Notes under the pieces: model-generated
What the model saw: only the letters and a program-made list of their open reading frames with translations
Told to the model about the DNA's origin: nothing
The model's database searches: none
Program-made: the position numbers and the translations under genes
Assembly: GCA_045643185.1 (NCBI GenBank)
Contig: JAZUKH010000027.1
Span: 1-23,513, forward strand
Source: RGIG464 sp045643185
Lineage (GTDB): Bacteria; Myxococcota_A; Bradymonadia; UBA4248
DNA length: 23,513 nucleotides
Reading direction: 5' to 3'
Part shown: positions 15,713 to 23,404 of the stretch, piece after piece
Layout of the letters: every line of letters starts with the position of its first letter
Position numbering within the stretch: position 1 is the first letter of the stretch

Positions 15713-17938
15713 ATGTCTGTTGCTCCTAAGACTCCTGTTTGTCCCAAAAATCCAGCGCTTTCCCACCTTGACCTTGAACTCGAGTGGCTGCGCGCCAAAC
15801 TCATTGTTCGCATTCGCGAAATGCAGTCTATCGGCCTTCTGCCAGGTGCCCAAGAACTCACACCTGGTGCCATCATCTACCCACAGGAAGTCGAAGCTCG
15901 CCTGCACGAACGCGAACACCTGGCTTACGACCCGACTCTGGCTGAGATCCAGGCAAAAGCGGAATTCGTCAAAATCGACGCCCAACGCGAGTGTTTCTTT
16001 GCAAACCAGGTCGATCCATGCGACATCCACACGCCGCTCGCCTTTCTAAAAAACCACTATCATCTCAACGATGCGCAGTACTTGCTGTTTTTGCTCGTCG
16101 TAGCCCCAGCGTTCAATCCATCGTTTCCGCGCCTTTACGCGTTCATTCAAAACCACTTTGATCGCCAATACCCAACGCTCGCGCTCTTCATTGAGTTGTT
16201 TTCCACCGACAAAGATTGCGGTTTTTTAAACGACTTGATCGCACCAGGCTCAACCCTTCGTGCCGAAGGCCTGATCGAACTTCAGAACATCACGCCTTAC
16301 CTGCCCGACAACGTTCAACCGCTCGCCCTGCCACAACGAATTCAGGCATTTATCGCCGGTCAGAACATTATCGACCCAACCATTTCGTCCTTCACACAAT
16401 TACGCGTGCGCGAAAGCATGACCAACCAGACGCTGCTGACCGAAAAACAGGCGCACGAATGGCACACGCGCATCGAAAAACTGCGCGGCATGTGCGAACC
16501 ACCATGGAATATGCCCGTCTGCTTCATCACAGGGCAGGAAGGTGCCGGAAAACGACGTTTTGCTCAGGACGTCGCTAAGCTGATGAACAAAGACTTGCTT
16601 TGCGTCGACATCAAATCGCTCTTCAGCAGCTACGACAGCTTTGGACGTGGTCTGAGCGTCGCCATTCGTGAGTCGATCCTACACAATGCCGTACTATGCC
16701 TCTTTGGCTGGGAAAAGCTCATTTTGCCAACCACAGCCGAGGATGCCAACTTCCACGCCGAGATCACGGCACTTCACCTGGGCGTGTGCCGAATCCTCGA
16801 CGCCACGCTCTCGTGGTTGCCTTCGACCATCATCATTACATGTCAAAACAGCGTCTCCTTCCCGCCGCGCCTTAACACGCGTAACGTCGAAATGTTTCGA
16901 CTCACCTATCCAGACCACATCACAAGCCTCGCTTTGTGGGAACAAATGCTTCCAGAACACCTGCGAGACGACAAGTGTGATATCAAGGCCTACGCTGAGA
17001 ACTTTCACCTCACGCCCGGACAGATCAAAGACGCGGTCCAAGAAGCCTACTACCTGTCCCAGCCTTCCGATAAAGTCGATTCGACGACCATCATTGGCGC
17101 CGTCAAAGACCAAATGCGCCACCGTTTGAGCGAACACGCCACGCTCCTCGACAAAAAATACAAATGGGAAGACCTCATCGTTCCCAAAGACGTCGAAGTT
17201 CAGCTCAAAGAAATCATCTACCGCTATCAGTATCGCGCCAAAGTTCTTTCAGAATGGGGACTTGGCGATCGTTTTGGTCACGACATCGGCCTTTCAGCCC
17301 TGTTTGATGGACCTCCGGGCACCGGTAAAAGTATGTGTGCCTCGCTCATCGCATGCGAGATCGGCATCGACGTCTATCAGGTCGACCTGTCGCGCGTCAT
17401 GTCAAAATACGTCGGCGAGACCGAGAAAAACCTCGCTCAGATCTTTAACGAAGCTGAAAACGCACAGGCCATGCTCCTGTTCGACGAATGCGACTCGCTG
17501 TTCGGTAAACGCACAAACGCCAAGAACTCGAACGACAAATATGCGAACCTTGAGGTCAACTATCTGCTGCAACGAATCGAACGCTACCCCGGTGTTGCGA
17601 TCCTGACAACAAACTTTCCCTCAGGCATCGACGAGGCGTTTGCACGTCGACTTTCGCTACGCGTCTCATTCCCCAAACCATCCAAGGCCGATCGTGCACG
17701 ACTGTGGCAGTCAATGCTTCGTAGCGCCAAGCTCCCAAAAGGCAAAATTGACGTGCGTGAACTCGCCACCGACTTTGAGATCAGTGGGGGTTACATCCGA
17801 AACTCCATTCTGCGTGCAGCGTTCATGGCTGCCTCACAGGACACTGTCGTTGATCAGGACATTCTTTATCAGGCGGCCCGGATCGAGATGAAAAGTCAGG
17901 GCATGCTCGTCACACAAAGCGATGTGGACCTCGACTAA
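15713..17938 (+). CDS. Tandem AAA+ ATPase with N-terminal winged-helix-like region
   Basis: 741 residues. The N-terminal region (about 19-165, including YHLNDAQYLLFLLVVAPAF and FDRQYPTLALFIELF) resembles the helical/winged-helix part found ahead of AAA+ domains in large ATPases, including those encoded with extracellular contractile injection systems. A first AAA module (about 265-440) keeps Walker A GQEGAGKR (Lys280), but its Walker B is degraded (LCLFGWE). The second module (about 490-720) is complete: GPPGTGKS (Lys539), pore-loop-like SKYVGE (Tyr566), Walker B LLFDECD (Asp591-Glu592), sensor Asn634 in ILTTNF, and Arg645-Arg646 in FARRL. It is therefore probably a ring-forming remodelling ATPase driven by the second module. 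No contractile-system structural gene is in the window. No good ribosome-binding site precedes ATG 15713. The gene at 17969 follows by 30 bp. Confidence 0.88.
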   Translation: MSVAPKTPVCPKNPALSHLDLELEWLRAKLIVRIREMQSIGLLPGAQELTPGAIIYPQEVEARLHEREHLAYDPTLAEIQAKAEFVKIDAQRECFFANQVDPCDIHTPLAFLKNHYHLNDAQYLLFLLVVAPAFNPSFPRLYAFIQNHFDRQYPTLALFIELFSTDKDCGFLNDLIAPGSTLRAEGLIELQNITPYLPDNVQPLALPQRIQAFIAGQNIIDPTISSFTQLRVRESMTNQTLLTEKQAHEWHTRIEKLRGMCEPPWNMPVCFITGQEGAGKRRFAQDVAKLMNKDLLCVDIKSLFSSYDSFGRGLSVAIRESILHNAVLCLFGWEKLILPTTAEDANFHAEITALHLGVCRILDATLSWLPSTIIITCQNSVSFPPRLNTRNVEMFRLTYPDHITSLALWEQMLPEHLRDDKCDIKAYAENFHLTPGQIKDAVQEAYYLSQPSDKVDSTTIIGAVKDQMRHRLSEHATLLDKKYKWEDLIVPKDVEVQLKEIIYRYQYRAKVLSEWGLGDRFGHDIGLSALFDGPPGTGKSMCASLIACEIGIDVYQVDLSRVMSKYVGETEKNLAQIFNEAENAQAMLLFDECDSLFGKRTNAKNSNDKYANLEVNYLLQRIERYPGVAILTTNFPSGIDEAFARRLSLRVSFPKPSKADRARLWQSMLRSAKLPKGKIDVRELATDFEISGGYIRNSILRAAFMAASQDTVVDQDILYQAARIEMKSQGMLVTQSDVDLD

Positions 17939-17968
17939 AACGCGATCTATCTTTCATCACACACAATC

Positions 17969-18667
17969 ATGGCCGACGAATTCTTTCAAAATTCGCTGTT
18001 TTTGCAGCAACTACAAAATTGGGCGCGTTCCTACGCTCCAACACGACAATTTTCGCCCAACGACATTTTTCTGGCCATGGAATGGGCGAATTCAGGCGTG
18101 CGCCTGCACGAACTGACTGACTACCTCGACCACGTGATCGCACAAAATCCGGATTTTTTTACCCAGGATTTTAAGATCACGCGTTTGAAAACAGATGCCG
18201 AAAAACTCATCGCGTCAAAACATCAAACGCTCGCCGAACGAATGCAGACGCCCGTTGTGGCACGAGATCCCTTTGCTGAACTACTCGCCTGCGTCACGCA
18301 GACCGGGCAACAGACAAAAAATGAGTTTGTACGCCAGGCCCTGCGCCAAACGTGGAAACAGCTCAAACTGGTTCAAAACGAGGCAAAAACAAAACACCCA
18401 GATTGGCATACCACCGCAGCTGAATTCTACGAACTCAAGGCCATGGCCATCACGGCTGCACATCAACTGACAGAAGAAGCCTGCAATACGTGCTACGACG
18501 TACTCACAGATGAAGAAAAACAACAGGTCGATTCCCTCACGCCCGCAGAACAAATACACCAGCTGCAACTCGGTCCTGAAGCTTCTCGCCGCTATCGCCA
18601 GGCCTGCCGACTACAAAAAATCGCAGAATACTTTGGGCTCAACACTTTGCTGCACTTCTTTGACTAA
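17969..18667 (+). CDS. Unrecognised helical protein next to the AAA+ ATPase
   Basis: 232 residues, no family recognised. The sequence is almost wholly alpha-helical and charged, without signal peptide, membrane segment or low-complexity stretch, so it is cytoplasmic. Notable segments are FFQNSLFLQQLQNWARSYAP at the N terminus, FVRQALRQTWKQLKLVQNEA in the middle and LGPEASRRYRQACRLQKIAE near the end. Two Cys lie close together (EEACNTCYDV). It starts 30 bp after the AAA+ stop with no terminator between them, so the two are likely co-transcribed. An adaptor or substrate of the ATPase is a reasonable guess from position alone. The start ATG has no clear ribosome-binding site, like that of its neighbour. 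Confidence 0.7.
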   Translation: MADEFFQNSLFLQQLQNWARSYAPTRQFSPNDIFLAMEWANSGVRLHELTDYLDHVIAQNPDFFTQDFKITRLKTDAEKLIASKHQTLAERMQTPVVARDPFAELLACVTQTGQQTKNEFVRQALRQTWKQLKLVQNEAKTKHPDWHTTAAEFYELKAMAITAAHQLTEEACNTCYDVLTDEEKQQVDSLTPAEQIHQLQLGPEASRRYRQACRLQKIAEYFGLNTLLHFFD

Positions 18668-18759
18668 TCTTGATCACCCCGTGAATTTGCCCACAACTGA
18701 CGTCCGTCGTATCCTAAACACGTTGGTTTGGGTTCCACGCTTTTACCCTATACCTTTTA

Positions 18760-18788
18760 TTGACACTCAAGGCCCAAAAGCGTTAAAA
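18760..18788 (+). promoter_or_regulatory. Candidate promoter for the PP2C gene
   Basis: A perfect -35 TTGACA (18760-18765) with a 17-bp spacer to TTAAAA (18783-18788), a poor -10. It lies in the 188-bp spacer upstream of ATG 18856. Confidence 0.4.
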
Positions 18789-18855
18789 GAGTGCGCTAGT
18801 TTCGTCAGGTTTTTTACATCTGATGCTTTATCGGTCATGAAAAGGAAAGAGAGAG

Positions 18856-19623
18856 ATGACAATTCGCAAAGCAGGCGACACGAACGTCGGACGAAAACGT
18901 AATCACAATGAAGACAATTTCATGATCGTGCATGATCAGCTTCTGTACATCGTTGCCGATGGTATGGGTGGGCATGCGGCAGGCGAAGTTGCCAGTAAAA
19001 TGGCCGTCGAAACGGTCTCACAGTTCTTCAAAGACACTGCAGAAGACGACGAGATCACTTGGCCGTTCAAGATGGATAAACAGAAAAAATACGAGGAAAA
19101 TCGACTCGTCACTGCCATCAAATACGCAAACCTGCGCATCTATGAAGAAGCGCTCGCCAACGTCAAAAAGAAAGGTATGGGAACCACGATCGTCGCCGTT
19201 AACTTCACAAAAGATGGCGTCTATCTCGGTCACGTCGGCGACTCCCGTATTTATCGATTCCGTCAGGGCGAACTCAAACAAATGACGGAAGATCACTCAC
19301 TCCTCAACGACTACATCAAAATGAAGGTGTTGTCCCCAGAAGAAATTGAGAACTTCCCGCACAAAAACGTCATCGTCCGTGCCCTCGGCATGAAAGATAA
19401 CGTTCAGGTCGATGTCTCTTTCCATGTTCCCGAAAATAAAGACATCTTCCTGCTCTGCTCCGACGGGCTGTCCGGCGAAGTCAAAGACGAACAGATGCAG
19501 TCCATCCTTCGCGAAACTGGTGACGACCTCACCACCGGCGTTCAGCGTCTCATCCAGGCCGCCTGCGATAACGGCGGTAAGGATAACGTCACTTGCGTAC
19601 TCGTTCAGTACGTCGCTGATTAA
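18856..19623 (+). CDS. PP2C-family serine/threonine protein phosphatase
   Basis: 255 residues, the normal size for a stand-alone bacterial PP2C (Stp/PrpC type). All metal-binding motifs are intact: RNHNEDNF (Asp20), VADGMGGHAAGE (Asp35), HVGDSRIYRF, LLCSDGLSGE (Asp203) and NGGKDNVTC (Asp243). It is a cytoplasmic Mg/Mn-dependent enzyme that removes phosphate from Ser/Thr and usually opposes Hanks-type kinases. No kinase gene is in the window. The start is fixed by AGGAAAGAGAGAG just upstream. It has its own candidate promoter and a strong terminator, so it is probably separate from the AAA+ unit, although a shared transcript cannot be excluded. Confidence 0.95.
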   Translation: MTIRKAGDTNVGRKRNHNEDNFMIVHDQLLYIVADGMGGHAAGEVASKMAVETVSQFFKDTAEDDEITWPFKMDKQKKYEENRLVTAIKYANLRIYEEALANVKKKGMGTTIVAVNFTKDGVYLGHVGDSRIYRFRQGELKQMTEDHSLLNDYIKMKVLSPEEIENFPHKNVIVRALGMKDNVQVDVSFHVPENKDIFLLCSDGLSGEVKDEQMQSILRETGDDLTTGVQRLIQAACDNGGKDNVTCVLVQYVAD

Positions 19624-19643
19624 CCCACACCACGCATTCAACT

Positions 19644-19672
19644 AAAAAGCCGCTCAAATGAGCGGCTTTTTT
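19644..19672 (+). terminator. Rho-independent terminator of the PP2C gene
   Basis: AAAAAGCCGCTC (19644-19655), loop AAAT, GAGCGGCTTTTTT (19660-19672). The symmetric A and T runs mean it could also stop transcripts coming from the convergent comF side. Confidence 0.95.
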
Positions 19673-19686
19673 GTTGTTATACAAAC

Positions 19687-19769
19687 TTTTTTAGGAAAAA
19701 ATCCGCAGTCTGACACATATAATAGATGGGGTTCTTGGTGAAACACTTGTGTAGGTCTAAAACCTACAC
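19687..19769 (+). repeat. Family 2 repeat, copy 2
   Basis: Ungapped match to the - strand of 10130-10212 over 83 positions. It begins TTTTTTAGGAAAAA, contains TGACACATATAATAGATGGGG-type core blocks (including TATAAT at 19718-19723 without a matching -35), and ends in the hairpin GTGTAGG-N7-CCTACAC (19749-19769) followed by AAAAA. It lies between the PP2C terminator and the 3' end of comF. No reading frame is evident. Confidence 0.8.
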
Positions 19770-19836
19770 AAAAACCCAAACCGACTCCCCCATACACACC
19801 TTCGCGCGGCGGAACCGACTTATCGCTTCTAACCGT

Positions 19837-20511
19837 TTAATCTTGTTTAGAGGTGCAAGCGAGCGACATTGCAGCGACGTATTGCGCGCCAGCCGCGCGC
19901 AGAGCGAGTGCGCAAGCAGTCATGGTGGCGCCCGTGGTCATCACGTCGTCGACGAGCAAAATACGTTCGGGCACGGGGCCTTCAGTCGAAAAAGCATCGA
20001 CAAGGTTTTGTGCACGATCTTCAGCGCTCAAACCGGCCTGATGTACGGTATGACGTGAACGATGAAGACACTCGTCGACCAGCTTCACTTCAGCGTTCAA
20101 CGCGGTCGAAAGCTGAGAAGAAAGCTTAGAAGCCAGCGTCCAGACTGGGTCAAAACCACGTTCCCGCAAACGACGCGGGTGAGGCGGCACGGGGACCACG
20201 GCGACGGGCACCTCAAACTGATGCGCAGCATCCATGATTTTTTCGCCCATACAAGCCAGCAAAGCCAGACGAGCTGCATAATCTTCGTGATACTTCCAAC
20301 GCGTGATCATGCTTTGAATTGCGCCTTCGTAATAAAAGAACGAGAACGCTGAATCGAGCGCTTCAGGCGCCGGGCGCTCACCGGCAAAACGCACACCAAC
20401 GCGGCATTCCTCACACAAGTGCGCGTTCGGCGCATCCAAAAGCAAGTCACACGAGGCGCAACGAGACGGCCACAAAAGATGACGAAGCGCATCAAGCGTA
20501 TCCTGAAACAT
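19837..20511 (-). CDS. comF: ComF-family phosphoribosyltransferase-like protein
   Basis: 224 residues. An N-terminal four-Cys zinc motif (C18-x2-C21 and C33-x2-C36) is followed by the ComF/GntX core: VVPVPPHPRRLRERGFDP, LSAEDRAQNLVDAF and the PRPP-binding loop ILLVDDVMTTGAT (184-196). ComFC proteins are needed for DNA uptake in naturally competent bacteria, but the family is also widespread in non-competent species, and the precise reaction is unclear. It is the third gene of the rsfS-rlmH-comF unit, 4 bp after rlmH. No other competence gene is present here. The length is typical. Confidence 0.93.
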   Translation of the reverse strand: MFQDTLDALRHLLWPSRCASCDLLLDAPNAHLCEECRVGVRFAGERPAPEALDSAFSFFYYEGAIQSMITRWKYHEDYAARLALLACMGEKIMDAAHQFEVPVAVVPVPPHPRRLRERGFDPVWTLASKLSSQLSTALNAEVKLVDECLHRSRHTVHQAGLSAEDRAQNLVDAFSTEGPVPERILLVDDVMTTGATMTACALALRAAGAQYVAAMSLACTSKQD

Positions 20512-20515
20512 CTTA

Positions 20516-20986
20516 CTACACCTTGTGATACGGCTCGTTCTTGATAATCGTCATCGCACGATAGAGCTGTTCATAGATCATCACGCGAGCGAGTTCGTGA
20601 GGAAATGTCATGGGCGAGAGTGCCAAAAGCGTGTTTGCACGCTGACGAATGCAGTCGTGATGACCCACGGCACCACCGATAGCAAATGCAAAGTCCTGCG
20701 AATTATCGATAATGCGTTCAATGATCTTTGAAAGCTGAACGCTATCAAACATTTTGCCGCGTTCATCGAGCACAAAAAGGTGCGTCGCAGGCGTGATGTT
20801 CGCGAGCAATTGACGAGATTCTGTCTCGCGAACTTGAAGTTCCGTAAGCTTGGGCGATGCCGCCGACTTTACCTCGATTTCACGAAGCGTGAGGTAATGT
20901 CGGAGGCGTCCCATATACTCATCGGCAGCGCTCCGATAGGGCGCGAATTTCATCTTGCCTATGGCCAGAATCGTTGCCGTTGGCAT
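20516..20986 (-). CDS. rlmH: 23S rRNA (pseudouridine1915-N3)-methyltransferase RlmH
   Basis: 156 residues, the usual size of this SPOUT-class enzyme, which methylates pseudouridine 1915 of 23S rRNA in assembled 70S ribosomes using S-adenosylmethionine. Diagnostic parts are FVLDERGKMFDSVQLSKII (71-89), the cofactor-binding knot FAIGGAVGHH (101-110), FPHELARVMIYEQLYRAMTI and the C-terminal tail NEPYHKV. The stop of rsfS lies 2 bp upstream, and the rsfS-rlmH pairing is widely conserved. Confidence 0.97.
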   Translation of the reverse strand: MPTATILAIGKMKFAPYRSAADEYMGRLRHYLTLREIEVKSAASPKLTELQVRETESRQLLANITPATHLFVLDERGKMFDSVQLSKIIERIIDNSQDFAFAIGGAVGHHDCIRQRANTLLALSPMTFPHELARVMIYEQLYRAMTIIKNEPYHKV

Positions 20987-20988
20987 GA

Positions 20989-21393
20989 TTAGTCTTCCAG
21001 ATCGTCGTAAATTTCATCGGTCATACGAAGTTCAGGCGGAACTTCGATGTCGAGACGCGGCGCATCTTTCCAAAGACCTTCGATATCATATTCATTGCGC
21101 TTCGAACCGTTGAAAACGTGAACAACGACATCGGCAAAGTCCATCAGAACCCACTGACCATCGGCAAGACCTTCATTGCCGATGCTTTCGATACCGAGGT
21201 CAGCACAATCCGCATCGATACCGTTGGCTATACCATCAACCTGACGATCGCTACGACCAGAGCAAACTACGAGGAAATCCGCATAGTCACAGTTACCACG
21301 AACATCAATAACAACGGGAGCAATCGCTTTACGAGCAATCGCTGCGGCTGCTATCTTACGAGCTATCTGTTCTGACGTTAATTCTTCTGCCAT
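20989..21393 (-). CDS. rsfS: Ribosome silencing factor RsfS
   Basis: 134 residues. RsfS (YbeB/Iojap) binds ribosomal protein uL14 and blocks joining of the 30S and 50S subunits when nutrients are short. Family marks are VVIDVRGNCDYADFLVVCSG, SDRQVDGIANGI and the strongly conserved WVLMDFADVVVHVF (81-94). The acidic tail (MTDEIYDDLED) is longer than in minimal members. AAAGGAGA lies correctly before the ATG. It is the first gene of a three-gene - strand operon with rlmH and comF. Confidence 0.97.
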   Translation of the reverse strand: MAEELTSEQIARKIAAAAIARKAIAPVVIDVRGNCDYADFLVVCSGRSDRQVDGIANGIDADCADLGIESIGNEGLADGQWVLMDFADVVVHVFNGSKRNEYDIEGLWKDAPRLDIEVPPELRMTDEIYDDLED

Positions 21394-21459
21394 AATTATC
21401 TCCTTTGGCGTTAGTTTTGGCTTTTGTGGAATTCATGCCTAAACATGAACAACTTACTA

Positions 21460-21488
21460 AATCTAAAACATCATAAGGCCATTCGCAA
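21460..21488 (-). promoter_or_regulatory. Candidate promoter for rsfS-rlmH-comF
   Basis: On the - strand TTGCGA (21483-21488) is followed after 17 bp by TAGATT (21460-21465), each four of six to consensus. The leader to the rsfS start would be about 60 nt. Confidence 0.4.
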
Positions 21489-21579
21489 TTTTTTTCGTCA
21501 TCTTCGAGAATTTTAATTGCATTCTGCCTGGTGAAGTCTCTTCACAGTCAGCGCACAAACTGGTAAACCGTTCGACCGA

Positions 21580-21606
21580 ATTTGGGAACGCTTCCCAATT
21601 TTTTGT
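21580..21606 (+). terminator. Terminator-like hairpin in the leader of the TM/TPR gene
   Basis: TTGGGAA, loop CGC, TTCCCAA, then TTTTTT, ending about 20 bp before ATG 21626. The gene on the left is divergent, so there is no + strand gene to terminate. If the structure works, it would act as an attenuator of the gene that follows. A second small hairpin, GTGAAG-TCT-CTTCAC, lies at about 21532-21546. Confidence 0.45.
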
Positions 21607-21625
21607 GTGCGAAAAAAGAGCAAAA

Positions 21626-22963
21626 ATGGACGAATTACAAAACCTTCAACCAGGTAAAATTAAGCGCAAAAACCGACGATCTCAGTCCGAAAGTTTTATG
21701 CAATTGCCAGAGTTATCGACACAGAGCAACCATTTTGATGATCCCTTGCTCGACCAATCCAACGACCGATTAAGTCTGAACGCGGTTGAAGCTGCCTCAA
21801 ACGACCAGTTTTCAGACGCCCTGCTGGACGATCTTTTGAAATCGTCGACCGACATTGCGCTCGAAAACGCGGCTGCTGCTGAAACGCCAGCACGCGCCCT
21901 ATCGATCGAACACATTGAAGCGACAAGCACCGACGACTCGACACACGAAGCCGACGGCGACTCGACGAACAACAATGGCTTGATCGATGAAAACAAGTCC
22001 GTTTCGCCACTAGATCTGCTGAATGCACCAACGGCTGCACCGCAACGCGATGACATCCGAAAACTGACGCCATCACGACGACCAAAACAAGCCCAAAACA
22101 CTTCAACGCCACTCAACGTAGCTGCCTCACCCGTCCCAGAGGCCGTCGAAACCACGATTCAACGCGCAACCCATGCCGCTGACAAGACGCTCGACGCACT
22201 CGCTCGACTCGAAGCCGCTACCGATCGCGCAGAACGAAGACATTTCTTCAATTCTGCCGTCGCTTACATCCTTTTTTGCGTCATTCTAGCCCTCGGACTC
22301 TACTTCGCACTCAATTACAAAGCCGCAAGCAAATACGCTTTTAATGCCGCAAACCAGGAAAAATTCGAAAAACTCCTCAGCGAAAAGAAAATTCTCGACG
22401 ACGTCTTTGAAAAAGACCAGCGCGCATCAAGCGAAGCATACGAAGTCTATCAGCTGATCGAACAAGGACGCTACGAAGAATCCATCGAGCGTTACGTCAA
22501 AATTCGCGCCGATCTCACACACCCCGCTGAATCCGCACTGCTCGAACAAAAAATCGACACCATTCGCTGGAAACTCGCAGATAACGCATACCACGACGGT
22601 ATCGTACTATATCGCGACGAAAATCTCGAACAGGCTCGCGACGCCTTCTTCAAAAGCCTCAGTTACAAAGAAAATACCGCTTACACCGACACACTGCACT
22701 ATTATCTGGCCATGAGCCTATATCAGCTCGGCGATTACGAAGGCGCAAGAGCATACTTCGAAAAAGCTATGCAAGGACAACTCGGAACCGAAATGGACGC
22801 CAATGCCCGCTACTTCCGCGCCATCTCTGCTGAAAAAGTCGGCGACGAAGTCGAAGCCTACTCACTCTTCGACCAATTCCTACGAAAATACAAAAATCAC
22901 AAATACTCTGACGACGCCATAAAACGGCGCGCTAAACACGAAAAAGCAGCCAAAACGAACTGA
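21626..22963 (+). CDS. Single-pass membrane protein with C-terminal TPR repeats
   Basis: 445 residues, no named family. The N-terminal 200 residues are polar and low-complexity, with basic residues at the start (KIKRKNRR), and are likely disordered in the cytoplasm. One membrane helix follows (about 210-229, SAVAYILFCVILALGLYFAL), then a charged helical segment, then TPR-type repeats (DTLHYYLAMSLYQLGDYEGA, ARYFRAISAEKVGDEVEAYS) outside the inner membrane. ATG 21626 has AAGAG upstream. GTG 21605 would add 7 residues but falls in a terminator-like T tract. The layout, a disordered N-terminal part plus TM helix plus repeats, is the same as in the protein at 4889, though no clear sequence similarity is visible. 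The next gene follows by 2 bp. A role in envelope organisation is possible but unproven. Confidence 0.8.
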   Translation: MDELQNLQPGKIKRKNRRSQSESFMQLPELSTQSNHFDDPLLDQSNDRLSLNAVEAASNDQFSDALLDDLLKSSTDIALENAAAAETPARALSIEHIEATSTDDSTHEADGDSTNNNGLIDENKSVSPLDLLNAPTAAPQRDDIRKLTPSRRPKQAQNTSTPLNVAASPVPEAVETTIQRATHAADKTLDALARLEAATDRAERRHFFNSAVAYILFCVILALGLYFALNYKAASKYAFNAANQEKFEKLLSEKKILDDVFEKDQRASSEAYEVYQLIEQGRYEESIERYVKIRADLTHPAESALLEQKIDTIRWKLADNAYHDGIVLYRDENLEQARDAFFKSLSYKENTAYTDTLHYYLAMSLYQLGDYEGARAYFEKAMQGQLGTEMDANARYFRAISAEKVGDEVEAYSLFDQFLRKYKNHKYSDDAIKRRAKHEKAAKTN

Positions 22964-22965
22964 TC

Positions 22966-23379
22966 ATGAAATTTTGGGAAAACGGTCTACGATTCAAATG
23001 TCAACAATGTGGCGCATGCTGTTGCGGCGAACCAGGCATCGTCTATTTTTCGCCCAAGGAATTTGATCGACTCTGCGAGTTTTTAAAAAAAACGCGCGGA
23101 CTCACACGAGAACAGATCATCCGTGACATGATGAAACCATACGACGATTCCTTCACGGCGCGAGACGATTTTCCAGACGGACACTGCATCTTCTACGATC
23201 ATGGCTGCACCGTTTACGAGGTCCGTCCTTCACAGTGCCGCGATTTTCCCTTCTGGAGATGCAACCTCAGAAGCCAAGCAACCTGGAATCAACTCGCCCG
23301 CGAATGCCCCGGCGTCAATCAAGGCGATCTACACTCCGCAGACGAGATCTGCGAGATCGCTGCAAACGCACGAATTTAA
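22966..23379 (+). CDS. YkgJ-family cysteine cluster protein
   Basis: 137 residues. An N-terminal FKCQQCGACCCGEPG gives the C-x2-C-x2-CC cluster (Cys12, 15, 18, 19, plus Cys20) that defines this putative zinc- or iron-binding family. More Cys follow in GHCIFYDHGCTVYEVRPSQC (74, 81, 91) and at 99, with the conserved VRPSQCRDFPFW block. The cellular role of the family is not established. It starts 2 bp after the stop of the TM/TPR gene, so it is the second gene of that unit. No separate ribosome-binding site is obvious, suggesting coupling to the upstream gene. Confidence 0.93.
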   Translation: MKFWENGLRFKCQQCGACCCGEPGIVYFSPKEFDRLCEFLKKTRGLTREQIIRDMMKPYDDSFTARDDFPDGHCIFYDHGCTVYEVRPSQCRDFPFWRCNLRSQATWNQLARECPGVNQGDLHSADEICEIAANARI

Positions 23380-23404
23380 CGTTCAAGCCGGACGTTCGGT
23401 AGTT

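Noticed and set aside
19718..19723. TATAAT in the family 2 repeat as a promoter for a small RNA
   Set aside because: There is no -35 or extended -10, and the other copy has TATATT. It is kept only as a possibility within the repeat finding.
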